From an uncultured bacterium (GTDB lineage Bacteria; Actinomycetota; Coriobacteriia; Coriobacteriales; Coriobacteriaceae), in assembly GCA_905216045.1 (NCBI GenBank), contig CAJMSL010000016.1, positions 1-23,965 on the forward strand: DNA of 23,965 bases, given 5' to 3'. A program made the translations under genes and the position numbers. Each line of letters opens with the position of its first letter. Positions within the stretch are counted from its first letter, which is position 1. This document shows positions 8,601 through 16,164 of this stretch, in pieces. Below the pieces are notes generated by a model. That model had not been told where the DNA came from. It was given only the letters and a program-made list of their open reading frames with translations, and made no database searches.

Positions 8601-8848
8601 GTGCCGACCAAGCCGATACCGCCGCCGATGCCCATCAGCAGGGCGCCGGCAAACGCAAGAATACCGGTAACGGCAAATGCCAACCTGCTGGGCGCCGGGG
8701 CATTGAACTCCTGAACCTCGGGGTCAAAGCCGTGGTTGCGGAAGATCTGAGCGATATCTTCGGCAGCCAAGCGCTCTTCTTCGCTGCATGCCGGCGTAAT
8801 GCCGGTGTTCTGCAGCAGGTGGTTAATATAGTTCTGGGTGTTCGCCAT
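5696..8848 (-). CDS. M28-peptidase-like membrane protein with a ~570-residue disordered acidic insertion
   Basis: 1050 residues from the ATG at 8848, which has GGAG 6 bases upstream. The ORF could extend to 8998, but no ribosome-binding site supports that. The two ends together resemble one M28 zinc-aminopeptidase fold: VVVVAHYDSP (H138, D140), GAVCNKSSVAAML (219-231), WFVATGASDCDGAG (911-924), FINLESVG (941-948) and the C-terminal LPHNVNPTNI (H1029). Several usual metal ligands differ: Cys222 where Asp is expected, Ser918-Asp919 for Glu-Glu, and Glu945 for Asp. Two hydrophobic pairs (about 55-97 and 157-205) suggest four membrane helices. Residues about 255-830 are Ala/Glu/Pro/Gln-rich low complexity with short repeats. 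They end in a basic patch (RKRGLGGLFGRKKK). It may be an altered metalloenzyme or a catalytically dead scaffold. The family call is by motif only. Confidence 0.75.
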   Translation of the reverse strand: MANTQNYINHLLQNTGITPACSEEERLAAEDIAQIFRNHGFDPEVQEFNAPAPSRLAFAVTGILAFAGALLMGIGGGIGLVGTLLAIVGAVLYVLERTGHPVVSRLGKTGVSQNVIAYHKASGPLASPRNRPVVVVAHYDSPRAELLAREPYASYRALIAKLLPVATVAPAAVAILRILPLPGALKVLLWIVAILASLVALANAVNIISNRHILPYTSGAVCNKSSVAAMLGVMDNVAPFQGENEFPDDVPFDTYFGEQKRRAEEMARAAAEYAAAQQQNDYGNTIEYEEPTYAEDEFGQPIAPDAQTEPEQGEAFDEQIEGFEGASADETLIGAIVPEDQNQAAQAEEFNDEVPAAEPAEESAEPEPKLYRNAAGNIRFGSDAIRALGMLPESCTLDYEEGEEPTFEPEPAPAVTVDNESAAVTAAVAESEAVSAIDPAAGLDILAPAAPAQDVADESDDDYVEQPRRVSYESDTDFSAEIPAATPHADIASAFSSIGASASNFFKGALAKGKKFVDDFEEKRAAAREVAEQEAIAQQQAAEAARELAAQEFEQNEAVQSVPVDAAEATTSFESQQPTSADVVEATTSFEAQQHVDSTMSFDAAKFDSTITFEKQGTAIAESLPVSDEQGDAVDDDEPIDAAEDEPVEANSGEEQCAAAEQADSTEAEQEEVPAVSEPLEPDESRPYSTQIFTMPTPSGSGATVANVAPTQDETVDSLMAQISSQASPRPQMNVPDPSSAPSPAPSSSPLASVPDPSLPSMKQANVASRTSLFDLPDPSAQVNDPFATAQGPEPTSAPVAPPVPVASGAQPIETISAPAPAAPKSRKRGLGGLFGRKKKNEQDSMSDWLGVEDDYDAKKSGRGIGSWDNFEDDNDGWKGGATSSDGASSEDMLSAVASMGDDELLGHDIWFVATGASDCDGAGMKAFLASHRDKLRGVFFINLESVGAGRLSVVTVEGEQQLLKGDRRIMNLVSKVCKSFHVDCGALEMPYAKTDAYAALEASRRALTIAGVDGTRLACARTEDDLPHNVNPTNIATVSEVVTEVIRRS

Positions 8849-8916
8849 GTGCGCTCCACATCCATAATCCGACAAATAGGCCCAATGCATGCACATTAGA
8901 ACCGTATATAGTCGAA

Positions 8917-8945
8917 AGTATACCCCGAGCGAGCGCAAACGACCG
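8917..8945 (-). promoter_or_regulatory. Possible promoter of the M28-like gene
   Basis: The 198-base divergent gap 8849-9046 holds a consensus-like -10 TATACT on the minus strand (8917-8922). The hexamer 17 bases upstream (CGGTCG) is not a recognisable -35. On the plus strand TAAAAT (9006-9011) could be a -10 for the WYL operon, also without a good -35. Confidence 0.3.
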
Positions 8946-9046
8946 AATTCGGGCCATCTTAACGCCCCGAGCGGACAAGGATATAGCCTAATCTCCATAT
9001 CGGACTAAAATCATGGCAGCAAACCACCTTCTCATGCGAGGACTCT

Positions 9047-10069
9047 ATGACGGCAAGCGACACGACCGCGACAATTAAAAAGGGGAATTCGGAGCCCAGT
9101 TTCGATAAAACGGCTCAGCGCATCCTCAATCTTTTCTTTGTGCTCAACAGCTCCCCCGAACCGCTGACGACCGAGCAGATCGTCTTGGATTCCGACCTGG
9201 GATATGGCTCCGGCAACATCGACTCGGATAAGCGCAAGTTTCGGCGCGATCGTGACAAACTGCTCGAGCGTGGCATCTTAATCAAGGAGGTTCGCCCCGC
9301 CGGTGCGCAGGAGACCGAGGAAAGCTCGTGGACAATCGACCGCGAGCACCCCTTTGCAGCAGGCGGCCTCATCACCGCAGACGACGCCGATATCCTGCTC
9401 AACGCCATCGACCAGACACTAGCGGCCGGCTCTTCCACCTTTGCCGCGCCGCTTGCCGATATTCGCTCCAAAATTGCCTACCTCACCGGCATGTCGGCGG
9501 TGGACGAAGTACCGATCCGCCGCTCTCCCACCGTCGATGCGGTATGGAGCGCCTTTGCCGAGCGATGCGCGCTGCGATTTTTATATCAGAACGGACGCGG
9601 CGAGCAGAAAGAACGTACCGTCTGTGTCTACGGCATGTTCGAACGCGAGGGCGTGGCGTACTTCTGCGGCCTCGACAATGTCACCGACGACATCAGGACA
9701 TTCCGCTGCGACCGTATCGTTCGCGCATGGCGTCCTTCGAAGGCCTACGCCATCCCTGCGGACTTCAATCTCAACGACTATCTGTTCTTTGAATTCGATT
9801 TCGCCGACCGACCGCCCGTTGCAGCCACGTTCTCGTTCGCCCCTCAGACGCAGATCGATATGATCAACGGCCTCACGCGCGGGCGAGGTGAGTTCACACA
9901 CACCGATGCGGGATGGATCTGGACCGTTGACGTGCGCGACCTTGAAGCCGCCGCCTCATTTTGCATGGCCCACGCCATGGACGGCATGAGGCCCATGGCC
10001 CCCAAATCGCTCAAGCAGGCGTGGAACCACCTCATAGAAAGGACGGTGCACGAGCATGCCCGTGCGTAA
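9047..10069 (+). CDS. WYL-domain transcriptional regulator, PafB/PafC-like (first of pair)
   Basis: 340 residues, with a winged helix-turn-helix at about 22-80 (QRILNLFFVLNSS...TTEQIV) and a WYL-type ligand-sensing domain from about 165. That domain includes LRFLYQNGRGEQKERTV and the core GVAYFCGLDN followed by RTFRCDRI. The classical W-Y-L tripeptide is replaced by A-Y-F. In mycobacteria the related PafB and PafC work as a heterodimer that activates LexA-independent DNA-damage genes. Equivalence here is inferred from the paired arrangement. The ATG at 9047 has GAGG 5 bases upstream. The next gene overlaps its end by 14 bases, so the two are translationally linked. No proteasome genes are nearby in this window. 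Confidence 0.85.
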   Translation: MTASDTTATIKKGNSEPSFDKTAQRILNLFFVLNSSPEPLTTEQIVLDSDLGYGSGNIDSDKRKFRRDRDKLLERGILIKEVRPAGAQETEESSWTIDREHPFAAGGLITADDADILLNAIDQTLAAGSSTFAAPLADIRSKIAYLTGMSAVDEVPIRRSPTVDAVWSAFAERCALRFLYQNGRGEQKERTVCVYGMFEREGVAYFCGLDNVTDDIRTFRCDRIVRAWRPSKAYAIPADFNLNDYLFFEFDFADRPPVAATFSFAPQTQIDMINGLTRGRGEFTHTDAGWIWTVDVRDLEAAASFCMAHAMDGMRPMAPKSLKQAWNHLIERTVHEHARA

Positions 10070-10973
10070 ACTCACCAGCGAGCAGAGACTCTCGCGCGCC
10101 ATCGACATCATGGAGGCCCTCTACGCCGCCGGCGATGGCGGCATGACACGAACCGAGATTTGCAGCCGCTTTGACATCACGGGGGCGTCGCTCGACGAGA
10201 TTCTCGAGATCGTCTCGACGCTCGCGGACCGAGAATCGGGCGCGCGCATCATCTGCGAATGCCGCGGCGAGCGCGTGGCCCTCACTGGTGACGCCGGGCG
10301 CGTGCTACCGTTGCGCCTGAGTGCCGCCGAGGGCGCCGTGCTCAACCATGAACTTGAATCGTTGGGGATCGAGCCGCAGACGGCAGCTCGGATTCGACAT
10401 GCCCTTCTACCCGAAGAGCTCGGCTATAACCAGCGCGTCTTTGACACCGTCAACCACGGGTCGCACTGGCAGCAGCTGAGCTGCGCCATTCAGGACGGTG
10501 TTCGCTGCCGCATCTCGTATCGCTCGATGGACGATGCGCGGCCACGCGAGCGTCTGGTCGACCCCTTGCGCATTACGGCAAACGGCGACCAAACATACCT
10601 GATTGCCTGGGACATCGCGATCGATGAGCAGCGCACCTATCGCATGGATAAAATCGAGGGACTCACCTTGACGGAAGACTCCGTCGTGCCTCACACACCG
10701 GGCGTCGCATCCCTCCACGATTCCCTTGCCCGGACGCAGCGTAGCGCAAAGCTCTTGATGCCATTCGATATGGCGGAGCATCTGGACTGGGCCGGCATCA
10801 CCCTAATCGAGCGCAGCGGGGCAGACATGGCAACGGTAACCGTGCATTACGGCTCCGAGCGTTGGCTACTGAGCCAGGTAATCGCAGCGGGCGGAGCCAT
10901 CCGCATCTTGGATGACCCCGCCCTGTCAAAGCGTCTGTGCGATATGGCAAAAACCCTCGTCTGTCCGCTTTAG
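10056..10973 (+). CDS. WYL-domain transcriptional regulator, PafB/PafC-like (second of pair)
   Basis: 305 residues. An N-terminal winged helix covers about 5-60 (QRLSRAIDIMEALYAAGDGG...TRTEICSRF). The WYL domain includes CRISYRSMDDARPRERLVDP, the core QTYLIAWD and RTYRMDKIEG. It is a paralogue of the preceding gene, which it overlaps by 14 bases, and the two products probably form a heterodimer as PafB and PafC do. A GAAAGGA site 9-15 bases upstream, inside the preceding gene, supports the ATG at 10056. Its TAG stop (10971-10973) overlaps the stop codon of the convergent dinG by two bases, and I see no terminator hairpin between them. Confidence 0.85.
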   Translation: MPVRKLTSEQRLSRAIDIMEALYAAGDGGMTRTEICSRFDITGASLDEILEIVSTLADRESGARIICECRGERVALTGDAGRVLPLRLSAAEGAVLNHELESLGIEPQTAARIRHALLPEELGYNQRVFDTVNHGSHWQQLSCAIQDGVRCRISYRSMDDARPRERLVDPLRITANGDQTYLIAWDIAIDEQRTYRMDKIEGLTLTEDSVVPHTPGVASLHDSLARTQRSAKLLMPFDMAEHLDWAGITLIERSGADMATVTVHYGSERWLLSQVIAAGGAIRILDDPALSKRLCDMAKTLVCPL

Positions 10974-13864
10974 CGCCGCCGCTCGTGACGTGCGCGCCAC
11001 AGTTGCAGATAGTGACCGATCTGCGCCGATTCGATGCGCTGGTAGGAGCTCGTGGGCAGCGACGTTAAGAACTTCTTTCCGTAGCCCTTCGTCACCAGGC
11101 GCGGGTCGGCCAGAATCAGCACGCCGCAATCGGTCGACGAGCGGATAAGGCGGCCGGCCGCCTGCTTAACCTCGAGCACCGCCTCGGGCAGCGAATAGCG
11201 CGCCCAAGCGCGGTCTTCGCGCAGGTTGCGCTCGCACGAGAGCGGGTCCGTGGGGCTCGAGAACGGCAGCTTGGGAATGATGACGCAACGCAGCGTCTCG
11301 CCGCTGGCGTCAAACCCCTCCCAGAAGGCCTTAAGCGCAAAAAGCGACGAGGTCGGCTCGTTGATAAACCGGTCGCGCAGGCGACGAGGAGATGAGTTGC
11401 GCTGCTGGCAGTCGAGCTCCAGACCCGCACGGGCCATCTTGGGCTCAACGCGGGCGTACAGGTCTTCCATGTCGCGCCGATTGGTGAACAGTGTGAGCAC
11501 CGATCCGCCCATGGCAAGATGGGCGTCGACCAGCACGCGCTCGAGCGCCGTAAGATAGCTCTCGCGATCGCGCGGATCGGGGATATCGCCCGCAACGACT
11601 ACAGCCATGTTCGAATCGAAGTCGTAGCTCGAGTCCAAGTGCAGCGATGAGGATGTTGAAGCACCGATGCGATCGAGGCCGACCGCATGGTTAAAGTGTT
11701 CAAAGCTTTTGGCCACCGTCATAGTCGCCGAGGCAAAGATAGCCGTGTGAACCTCGGGCAGCCACTCGGTTGCCAAGGCCTCGCCAATGTCGATGCGCTC
11801 TGCGGTCATCGACTCTCCGCCGGCACGCAGCCTGCGATTGACCTGCAGCGAATACACGTAGTGTTCATCGGTGCCATCAATGATGAGTTTGAGGTTCTCG
11901 ACCAGCTCGTGCAGGCGACGCGAGATATCACCCAGGTCAACAACAACCTCGGGCTTGTCGGCGGCGACGGCTTGCACCAGCGCGTCGACGCTCTTGTCAG
12001 CCTGTTCCAATGCGTCGATGCCAGTGTAGGCCGACTGTAAGAAATCATGCCAGTCGTCAGATTCGCGCAGCTCGGGGCCAATCCATAGATTGGCATTGTC
12101 ATAACCCCCACGCGCACGGCGGCCGAGCTCGCGAACGCCATCGAACACGTCGGCGATTGCCATGCTCGCGCGCGCAACCGTCGACGTCGCCTTGGCAGTA
12201 AGGCCCAGATAGAGCGTAGAGCCCTCGGAGGTTGCCAAATCACGGGAAACCTGGCTTAGCGCGCCGGTGCTCGAGCCACCCAGGCGCTCAAACAGAACGC
12301 GTGATTCGTCCGCCGACACCACGCGCGCCCACTGGCGGCGCGCCTCGCGCTCGATGGAATGGGCCTCGTCGATTACCCAATGACGAATCGGAGGTAAAAT
12401 CCTGCCCTCGGCCGCGACATTGCGGAACAGCAGGGAATGGTTGGTGACCACCACATCGGCATGCGCCGCACGACGGCGAGCGCCGTGGACCAAACATTTA
12501 TCAGGGAAAAACGGGCAGAGGCGACGAGCACACTCGCGCGAGGCCGTCGTAAAGTCGGGACGGTTGACGCTGCGCCACCGAATGCCGAGCGAGTCGAGGT
12601 CGCCATCGGCTGATTGGCAGACGTACGCCATAATGACCGCGACCGCCGTGAGCGTATCCGCCGGATCGCGCTTGGTGGTAATCTCGACCTGGCCTCGGCT
12701 CATGCGCTCAAGCTTGCGCAGGCACGGATAGTGGTCATAGCCCTTGAGAGCGCAAAATGACAGACCACCGTCCAGTTGCTCGGCAAGTTTTGGCAGCTCA
12801 TGGTACATGAGCTGGTCGGCAAGATTGTTCGATTTGGTCGCAATACCAACCGTGATGTTGTTACGGCGTGCTGCCTCGGCAAAAGGCACCAGATAGGCCA
12901 TCGATTTGCCGACGCCCGTACCCGCCTCAATTACGCGATGTGTGCCCGTGACCAGCGCATCGCGGACCTCGAGCGCCATCGCGATCTGCTCATCACGCGG
13001 CTCGTAAGTGGGATACATGCGATTGACCAGGCCACCCGGCGCATAGTCTGCCTCAATCTCCTCACGACTCGGCATCTTGAGGACCGGCAGTTCGTCGGCG
13101 TCCACCCGATCGTCGGCGCGATCGGCCTTGAGAACGTCAGCACGAGCGGCGCTGAGAGAGAAGATAGAACCAGGGTTCTGCCCCGCCAAGAATGAGAAGA
13201 TAGGACGATAGGACCAAGGCACATCCGGATGCATGTCGGCTAGGCGCGCCATGAGGCCCTGGGGCAAGTCGGTGAGCGCCACGAGCAACACACGCCATAC
13301 GCCACACAGGGCGTCGACGTCGGCATTGGCACGGTGTGATACCGAGTCACAGCCAAACAGATCGGCCATAAAAGACAGCTTGTGCGAGGCCAGGCGCGGA
13401 AGCGCGATGCGCGACAGCGCCAGCGAATCGATCCAGATATCGCTCACGTTGACGCCGCCTTTGACCGACTCGATAAACGAGCGATCGAACGTGGCGTTAT
13501 GTGCGATCACCGGGCAACCACCGACAAAATCGGCGAGAGCGGCGACGGCCTCAGCGGCCGACGGGGCATCTGCCACATCGGCATTTGTAATGCTCGTGAG
13601 CTCGGTAATCTCGGCGGGAATTAGCTGCTTGGGATGCACGAAGGTATCGAAGCGGTCGACGATCTCGCGGCCCGAAAGACGGGCCGCCGAGATCTCGATC
13701 AGCTCGTTGTCCTGCACCGAAAGACCTGTGGTCTCGGTATCGAGGACAATCACATCTTCCTCGATAAGGCCGAAGGACTGCGTTTTGGCGCGTTCGGCAA
13801 GCGTGGCATAGGAGTCGATGACAAACTGCGGCGTTCCTGACGAAACCGCGTCCTCGATTAGCAT
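10970..13864 (-). CDS. dinG: DinG-family helicase with N-terminal DEDDh exonuclease domain
   Basis: 964 residues. Residues about 35-195 form a DnaQ-like 3'-5' exonuclease with all DEDDh residues visible: D42 and E44 (LDTETTG), D127 (AHNATFD), H177 and D182 (HRANADVD). From about 280 an XPD/DinG superfamily-2 helicase follows, with Walker A EAGTGVGKS (313-321), the DEAH box at 499-502 and a C-terminal motif VI QAAGRLIRS. Cys381, Cys445, Cys450 and Cys457 lie where XPD-type helicases hold a 4Fe-4S cluster. It likely acts in DNA repair, unwinding damaged or structured DNA, with the nuclease trimming ends. The start ATG overlaps the ddl stop (ATGCTAA), so translation is probably coupled. No strong ribosome-binding site is seen. 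Confidence 0.9.
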   Translation of the reverse strand: MLIEDAVSSGTPQFVIDSYATLAERAKTQSFGLIEEDVIVLDTETTGLSVQDNELIEISAARLSGREIVDRFDTFVHPKQLIPAEITELTSITNADVADAPSAAEAVAALADFVGGCPVIAHNATFDRSFIESVKGGVNVSDIWIDSLALSRIALPRLASHKLSFMADLFGCDSVSHRANADVDALCGVWRVLLVALTDLPQGLMARLADMHPDVPWSYRPIFSFLAGQNPGSIFSLSAARADVLKADRADDRVDADELPVLKMPSREEIEADYAPGGLVNRMYPTYEPRDEQIAMALEVRDALVTGTHRVIEAGTGVGKSMAYLVPFAEAARRNNITVGIATKSNNLADQLMYHELPKLAEQLDGGLSFCALKGYDHYPCLRKLERMSRGQVEITTKRDPADTLTAVAVIMAYVCQSADGDLDSLGIRWRSVNRPDFTTASRECARRLCPFFPDKCLVHGARRRAAHADVVVTNHSLLFRNVAAEGRILPPIRHWVIDEAHSIEREARRQWARVVSADESRVLFERLGGSSTGALSQVSRDLATSEGSTLYLGLTAKATSTVARASMAIADVFDGVRELGRRARGGYDNANLWIGPELRESDDWHDFLQSAYTGIDALEQADKSVDALVQAVAADKPEVVVDLGDISRRLHELVENLKLIIDGTDEHYVYSLQVNRRLRAGGESMTAERIDIGEALATEWLPEVHTAIFASATMTVAKSFEHFNHAVGLDRIGASTSSSLHLDSSYDFDSNMAVVVAGDIPDPRDRESYLTALERVLVDAHLAMGGSVLTLFTNRRDMEDLYARVEPKMARAGLELDCQQRNSSPRRLRDRFINEPTSSLFALKAFWEGFDASGETLRCVIIPKLPFSSPTDPLSCERNLREDRAWARYSLPEAVLEVKQAAGRLIRSSTDCGVLILADPRLVTKGYGKKFLTSLPTSSYQRIESAQIGHYLQLWRARHERRR

Positions 13865-14823
13865 GCAATGCCCGCTCGACGAAGGCCCATACGGATCAGG
13901 CTGTCACAGACCTGCGGGAACGTCATGTCGTCTGTGTGGCGAATCTCATCCGGATACAGCGACGTATCGGTCATGCCGGGAATGGTGTTGGTCTCGAGGA
14001 TGACGGGGCCGTCCTCGCTCACGATAAAATCGCTGCGCGAGATGCCCAGGCAACCGAGGGCCTTGTGAGCAGCACAGGCAAGCTCCTGAGCGCGAGCGTA
14101 ATTCTCGGGTGAAATCTGCGCCGGAATACGATGGATGTCCGTAGGGTCGACATACTTCACGTCCAGATCGTAGAACTCACAGTCCTCGGGCTTGCGAATC
14201 TCGACAATCGGCAGGGCGCGCACGTCGTCCTCGCCGTACACGCCGACGGTGATCTCGGTACCCTCGATGCACTTCTCGACCAGCACTTTGTCGCCGTACT
14301 CAAACGCCTTGGCGATTGCCGCGGGCAGCTCGGAGGGCTCATGGACCAGGGAAATGCCATAGCTGGAACCGTTGACGGCCGGCTTCACAAAGCAGCGCTC
14401 GCCACAAACCTCGACGATATGATCGATATCGACTTCATCGCCCACCTCGAGCGCAAGGCCGGGGGCAATGGGAATGCCCGCCTTGGCGTACAGGAGCTTA
14501 GAGACCTCCTTGTCGGCACCGCAGGCGCTGGCAAGCACGCCCGAAGCCGTGTAGGGGATACCCAGGGTCTCCATGGCGCCTTGCATGGCGCCATCCTCGC
14601 CGCCGGCACCGTGCATGGCGATAAACGCCACGTCAAAGCCGCCGGTTGCCATGGTTACCATAAAGTCATCAGCGGCCGTATCGAGCAGCTCCACCGAGGT
14701 GTAGCCGGCTTCCTTCAGTGCCACCACAACGTTCTTTCCCGAATTAAGCGAGATCTCGCGCTCAGCGGAATGACCGCCCGCCAAGACCGCTACGTGCATG
14801 TTCTCTAGGCTTTTACCCGGCAT
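13858..14823 (-). CDS. ddl: D-alanine--D-alanine ligase
   Basis: An ATP-grasp enzyme of 321 residues that joins two D-alanines for the peptidoglycan stem peptide in the cytoplasm. Visible family motifs are VLAGGHSAEREISL (13-26), HGAGGEDG (71-78), FVKPAVNGSSYGI (145-157, ATP-binding Lys147 and the serine pair), ISRSDF (261-266) and ETNTIPGMT (277-285). The omega-loop segment DVKY keeps Tyr224, the residue typical of D-Ala-D-Ala (vancomycin-susceptible) ligases; D-Ala-D-Lac enzymes usually differ there. The ATG at 14823 follows AGGAGGAG. The dinG start overlaps the stop, so the two genes form an operon transcribed from the promoter at 14864-14893. Confidence 0.96.
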   Translation of the reverse strand: MPGKSLENMHVAVLAGGHSAEREISLNSGKNVVVALKEAGYTSVELLDTAADDFMVTMATGGFDVAFIAMHGAGGEDGAMQGAMETLGIPYTASGVLASACGADKEVSKLLYAKAGIPIAPGLALEVGDEVDIDHIVEVCGERCFVKPAVNGSSYGISLVHEPSELPAAIAKAFEYGDKVLVEKCIEGTEITVGVYGEDDVRALPIVEIRKPEDCEFYDLDVKYVDPTDIHRIPAQISPENYARAQELACAAHKALGCLGISRSDFIVSEDGPVILETNTIPGMTDTSLYPDEIRHTDDMTFPQVCDSLIRMGLRRAGIAC

Positions 14824-14863
14824 GGGCAGACTCCTCCTCTATAATTTCTGCAGCTGATACCAT

Positions 14864-14893
14864 ATTGTAGCGATACCCTCTACGTTTCCCCAA
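14864..14893 (-). promoter_or_regulatory. Promoter of the ddl-dinG operon
   Basis: On the minus strand a -10 TACAAT (14864-14869) lies 18 bases from a weak -35 TTGGGG (14888-14893), about 40 bases upstream of the ddl start. The divergent rlmN gene starts only 85 bases away, so its promoter must overlap this region. I could not identify that promoter. Confidence 0.5.
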
Positions 14894-14908
14894 AATCGAA
14901 AGGCTTCC

Positions 14909-15961
14909 ATGAATCCCAGGACTAAATCTCAGGACATTCGCGACTTGAGCCAAAACGATATTCGCGAGCTCGTGGCCGAGCTTGGCCAGCCCGCCTTCCG
15001 CGCGAAGCAGCTCATCGAATGGGTCTTTGAGAAGAACGTTTGTTCGTTCGACGACATGACCAACCTTCCCAAGGCTTTCCGCGAGCAGCTTAAAGAGGCT
15101 TTTGCCTTTGATACGCCGACTGAACTCACCAAGCAGGTTTCCAAAGATGGCTCGCGCAAGTATCTGCTCGAGTACCACGACGGCATTTCCGTCGAAACTG
15201 TCGGTATGCCCCGTCGCAACAAGCTTTCCGTCTGCGTTTCCACCCAGGCAGGCTGCGGCATGGGCTGTGCCTTTTGCGCTACCGGTCTCAACGGCCTCAA
15301 GCGCTCTCTGACCGCTCAAGAGATCGTCGACCAGGTACTTCATGTATCCAACGACTTTGGCGAGCGCGTCACGAGCGTTGTCTTCATGGGCCAGGGCGAG
15401 CCGTTTGCCAACTACGACGAGGTTCTCAAGGCGTTGCGAATCCTCAACGACCCCGATGGCATCGGTATCGGTGCTCGTCACCTCACCGTCTCTACCAGCG
15501 GCGTTATTCCCGGTATTCGCAAATTTGCCGACATCCCCGAGCAGTTCACGCTTGCCGTTTCCCTGCATTCCGCCATCCAGTCGACACGCAATAAGCTCAT
15601 GCCCGGTGTTAAGAAGTACACGCTACTTCGCCTTCACGAGGCGCTTCAACTCTACACCGAGAAGACTGGCCGCCGCCCGACCTATGAGTATGCCATGATC
15701 GAAGGCGTCAACGATATGAATCCCGAGATGCAGGCGCTCTGCGACTTCTGCGAGGGAACGTTGTGCCACGTTAACCTGATTCAGCTTAACGACATCGAGG
15801 GCAGCCCGCTCAAGCCGTCGCCGATTCATAAGGTTGAGGATCTTCAGCGTCGTCTTGAGTCCCGTGGCATCGAGACCACGATTCGTAACTCCCGTGGTAA
15901 CGATATTGACGCCGCTTGCGGACAGCTGAAGCAGCGCTTCAAAGTTCAGAAGAACGCATAG
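14909..15961 (+). CDS. rlmN: Dual-specificity RNA methyltransferase RlmN
   Basis: 350 residues. A radical-SAM enzyme that makes 2-methyladenosine at A2503 of 23S rRNA and at A37 of some tRNAs. The cluster motif is C116-x3-C120-x2-C123 (CGMGCAFCATG). The conserved C-terminal cysteine used in the methyl transfer mechanism is Cys337 (DIDAACGQL). Also typical are MGQGEPFANYDEV, STSGVIPGI and LAVSLHS. The length fits the family (about 340-390). It has a modest AAAGG site 5 bases before the ATG and ends just before a degenerate parS-like site and a strong terminator. It stands alone, divergent from ddl. Confidence 0.97.
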   Translation: MNPRTKSQDIRDLSQNDIRELVAELGQPAFRAKQLIEWVFEKNVCSFDDMTNLPKAFREQLKEAFAFDTPTELTKQVSKDGSRKYLLEYHDGISVETVGMPRRNKLSVCVSTQAGCGMGCAFCATGLNGLKRSLTAQEIVDQVLHVSNDFGERVTSVVFMGQGEPFANYDEVLKALRILNDPDGIGIGARHLTVSTSGVIPGIRKFADIPEQFTLAVSLHSAIQSTRNKLMPGVKKYTLLRLHEALQLYTEKTGRRPTYEYAMIEGVNDMNPEMQALCDFCEGTLCHVNLIQLNDIEGSPLKPSPIHKVEDLQRRLESRGIETTIRNSRGNDIDAACGQLKQRFKVQKNA

Positions 15962-15979
15962 GGGAGTCGCACCCCAAAA

Positions 15980-15995
15980 CGTTTCATGTGAAACA
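15980..15995. promoter_or_regulatory. Degenerate parS-like site downstream of rlmN
   Basis: CGTTTCATGTGAAACA matches the parS consensus TGTTTCACGTGAAACA at 14 of 16 bases. It lies about 2.1 kb from the perfect parS cluster. Bacterial chromosomes often carry extra, weaker parS sites near the origin. Binding is not shown by the sequence alone. Confidence 0.5.
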
Positions 15996-15998
15996 TCG

Positions 15999-16041
15999 AA
16001 CGGCCCCGGTTACAGGAGATGCAACCGGGGCCGTTTTATTT
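15999..16041 (+). terminator. Terminator of rlmN
   Basis: A 13-bp perfect stem (AACGGCCCCGGTT at 15999-16011 with its complement at 16023-16035) is followed on the plus strand by TTTTATTTATT. Confidence 0.92.
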
Positions 16042-16087
16042 ATTGACCTTAATTTTGAATCAGCTGCTACCTGTCCCATTTTTTACG

Positions 16088-16132
16088 GCCAAAATAAGGG
16101 GTCCTTGCCTCGTGAATCAGACAAGGACCCCT
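16088..16132 (-). terminator. Terminator of the parAB operon
   Basis: AGGGGTCCTTG (16097-16107) pairs perfectly with CAAGGACCCCT (16122-16132) around a 14-base loop. On the minus strand it is followed by TATTTTGG. It lies about 30 bases past the stop of the YtxH-like gene. On the plus strand there is no T run. Confidence 0.75.
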
Positions 16133-16152
16133 CAAAATATGCTAAGTAATTG

Positions 16153-16164
16153 TTAGGTACCTAA
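16153..16164. repeat. 12-bp palindrome TTAGGTACCTAA (copy 1)
   Basis: A perfect palindrome overlapping the stop codon of the YtxH-like gene. An identical copy is at 19657-19668. Both lie at gene ends within the same minus-strand block. The function is unknown and chance is possible. Confidence 0.4.

Noticed and set aside
5651..8899. A 1082-codon plus-strand ORF
   Set aside because: It is antisense to the M28-like gene, and its Arg/Gly/Leu-rich translation has no recognisable family motif. The minus strand has recognisable motifs, membrane helices and a ribosome-binding site.
8849..8998. A 50-residue N-terminal extension of the M28-like protein
   Set aside because: The frame is open to 8998, but only the ATG at 8848 has a ribosome-binding site, and the -10-like TATACT lies inside the extension.
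14131..14808. A 225-codon plus-strand ORF
   Set aside because: It is antisense to ddl, whose ATP-grasp motifs are complete on the minus strand.
14813..15568. A 251-codon minus-strand ORF
   Set aside because: It is antisense to rlmN and overlaps the ddl promoter and start. RlmN has the full radical-SAM motif on the plus strand.
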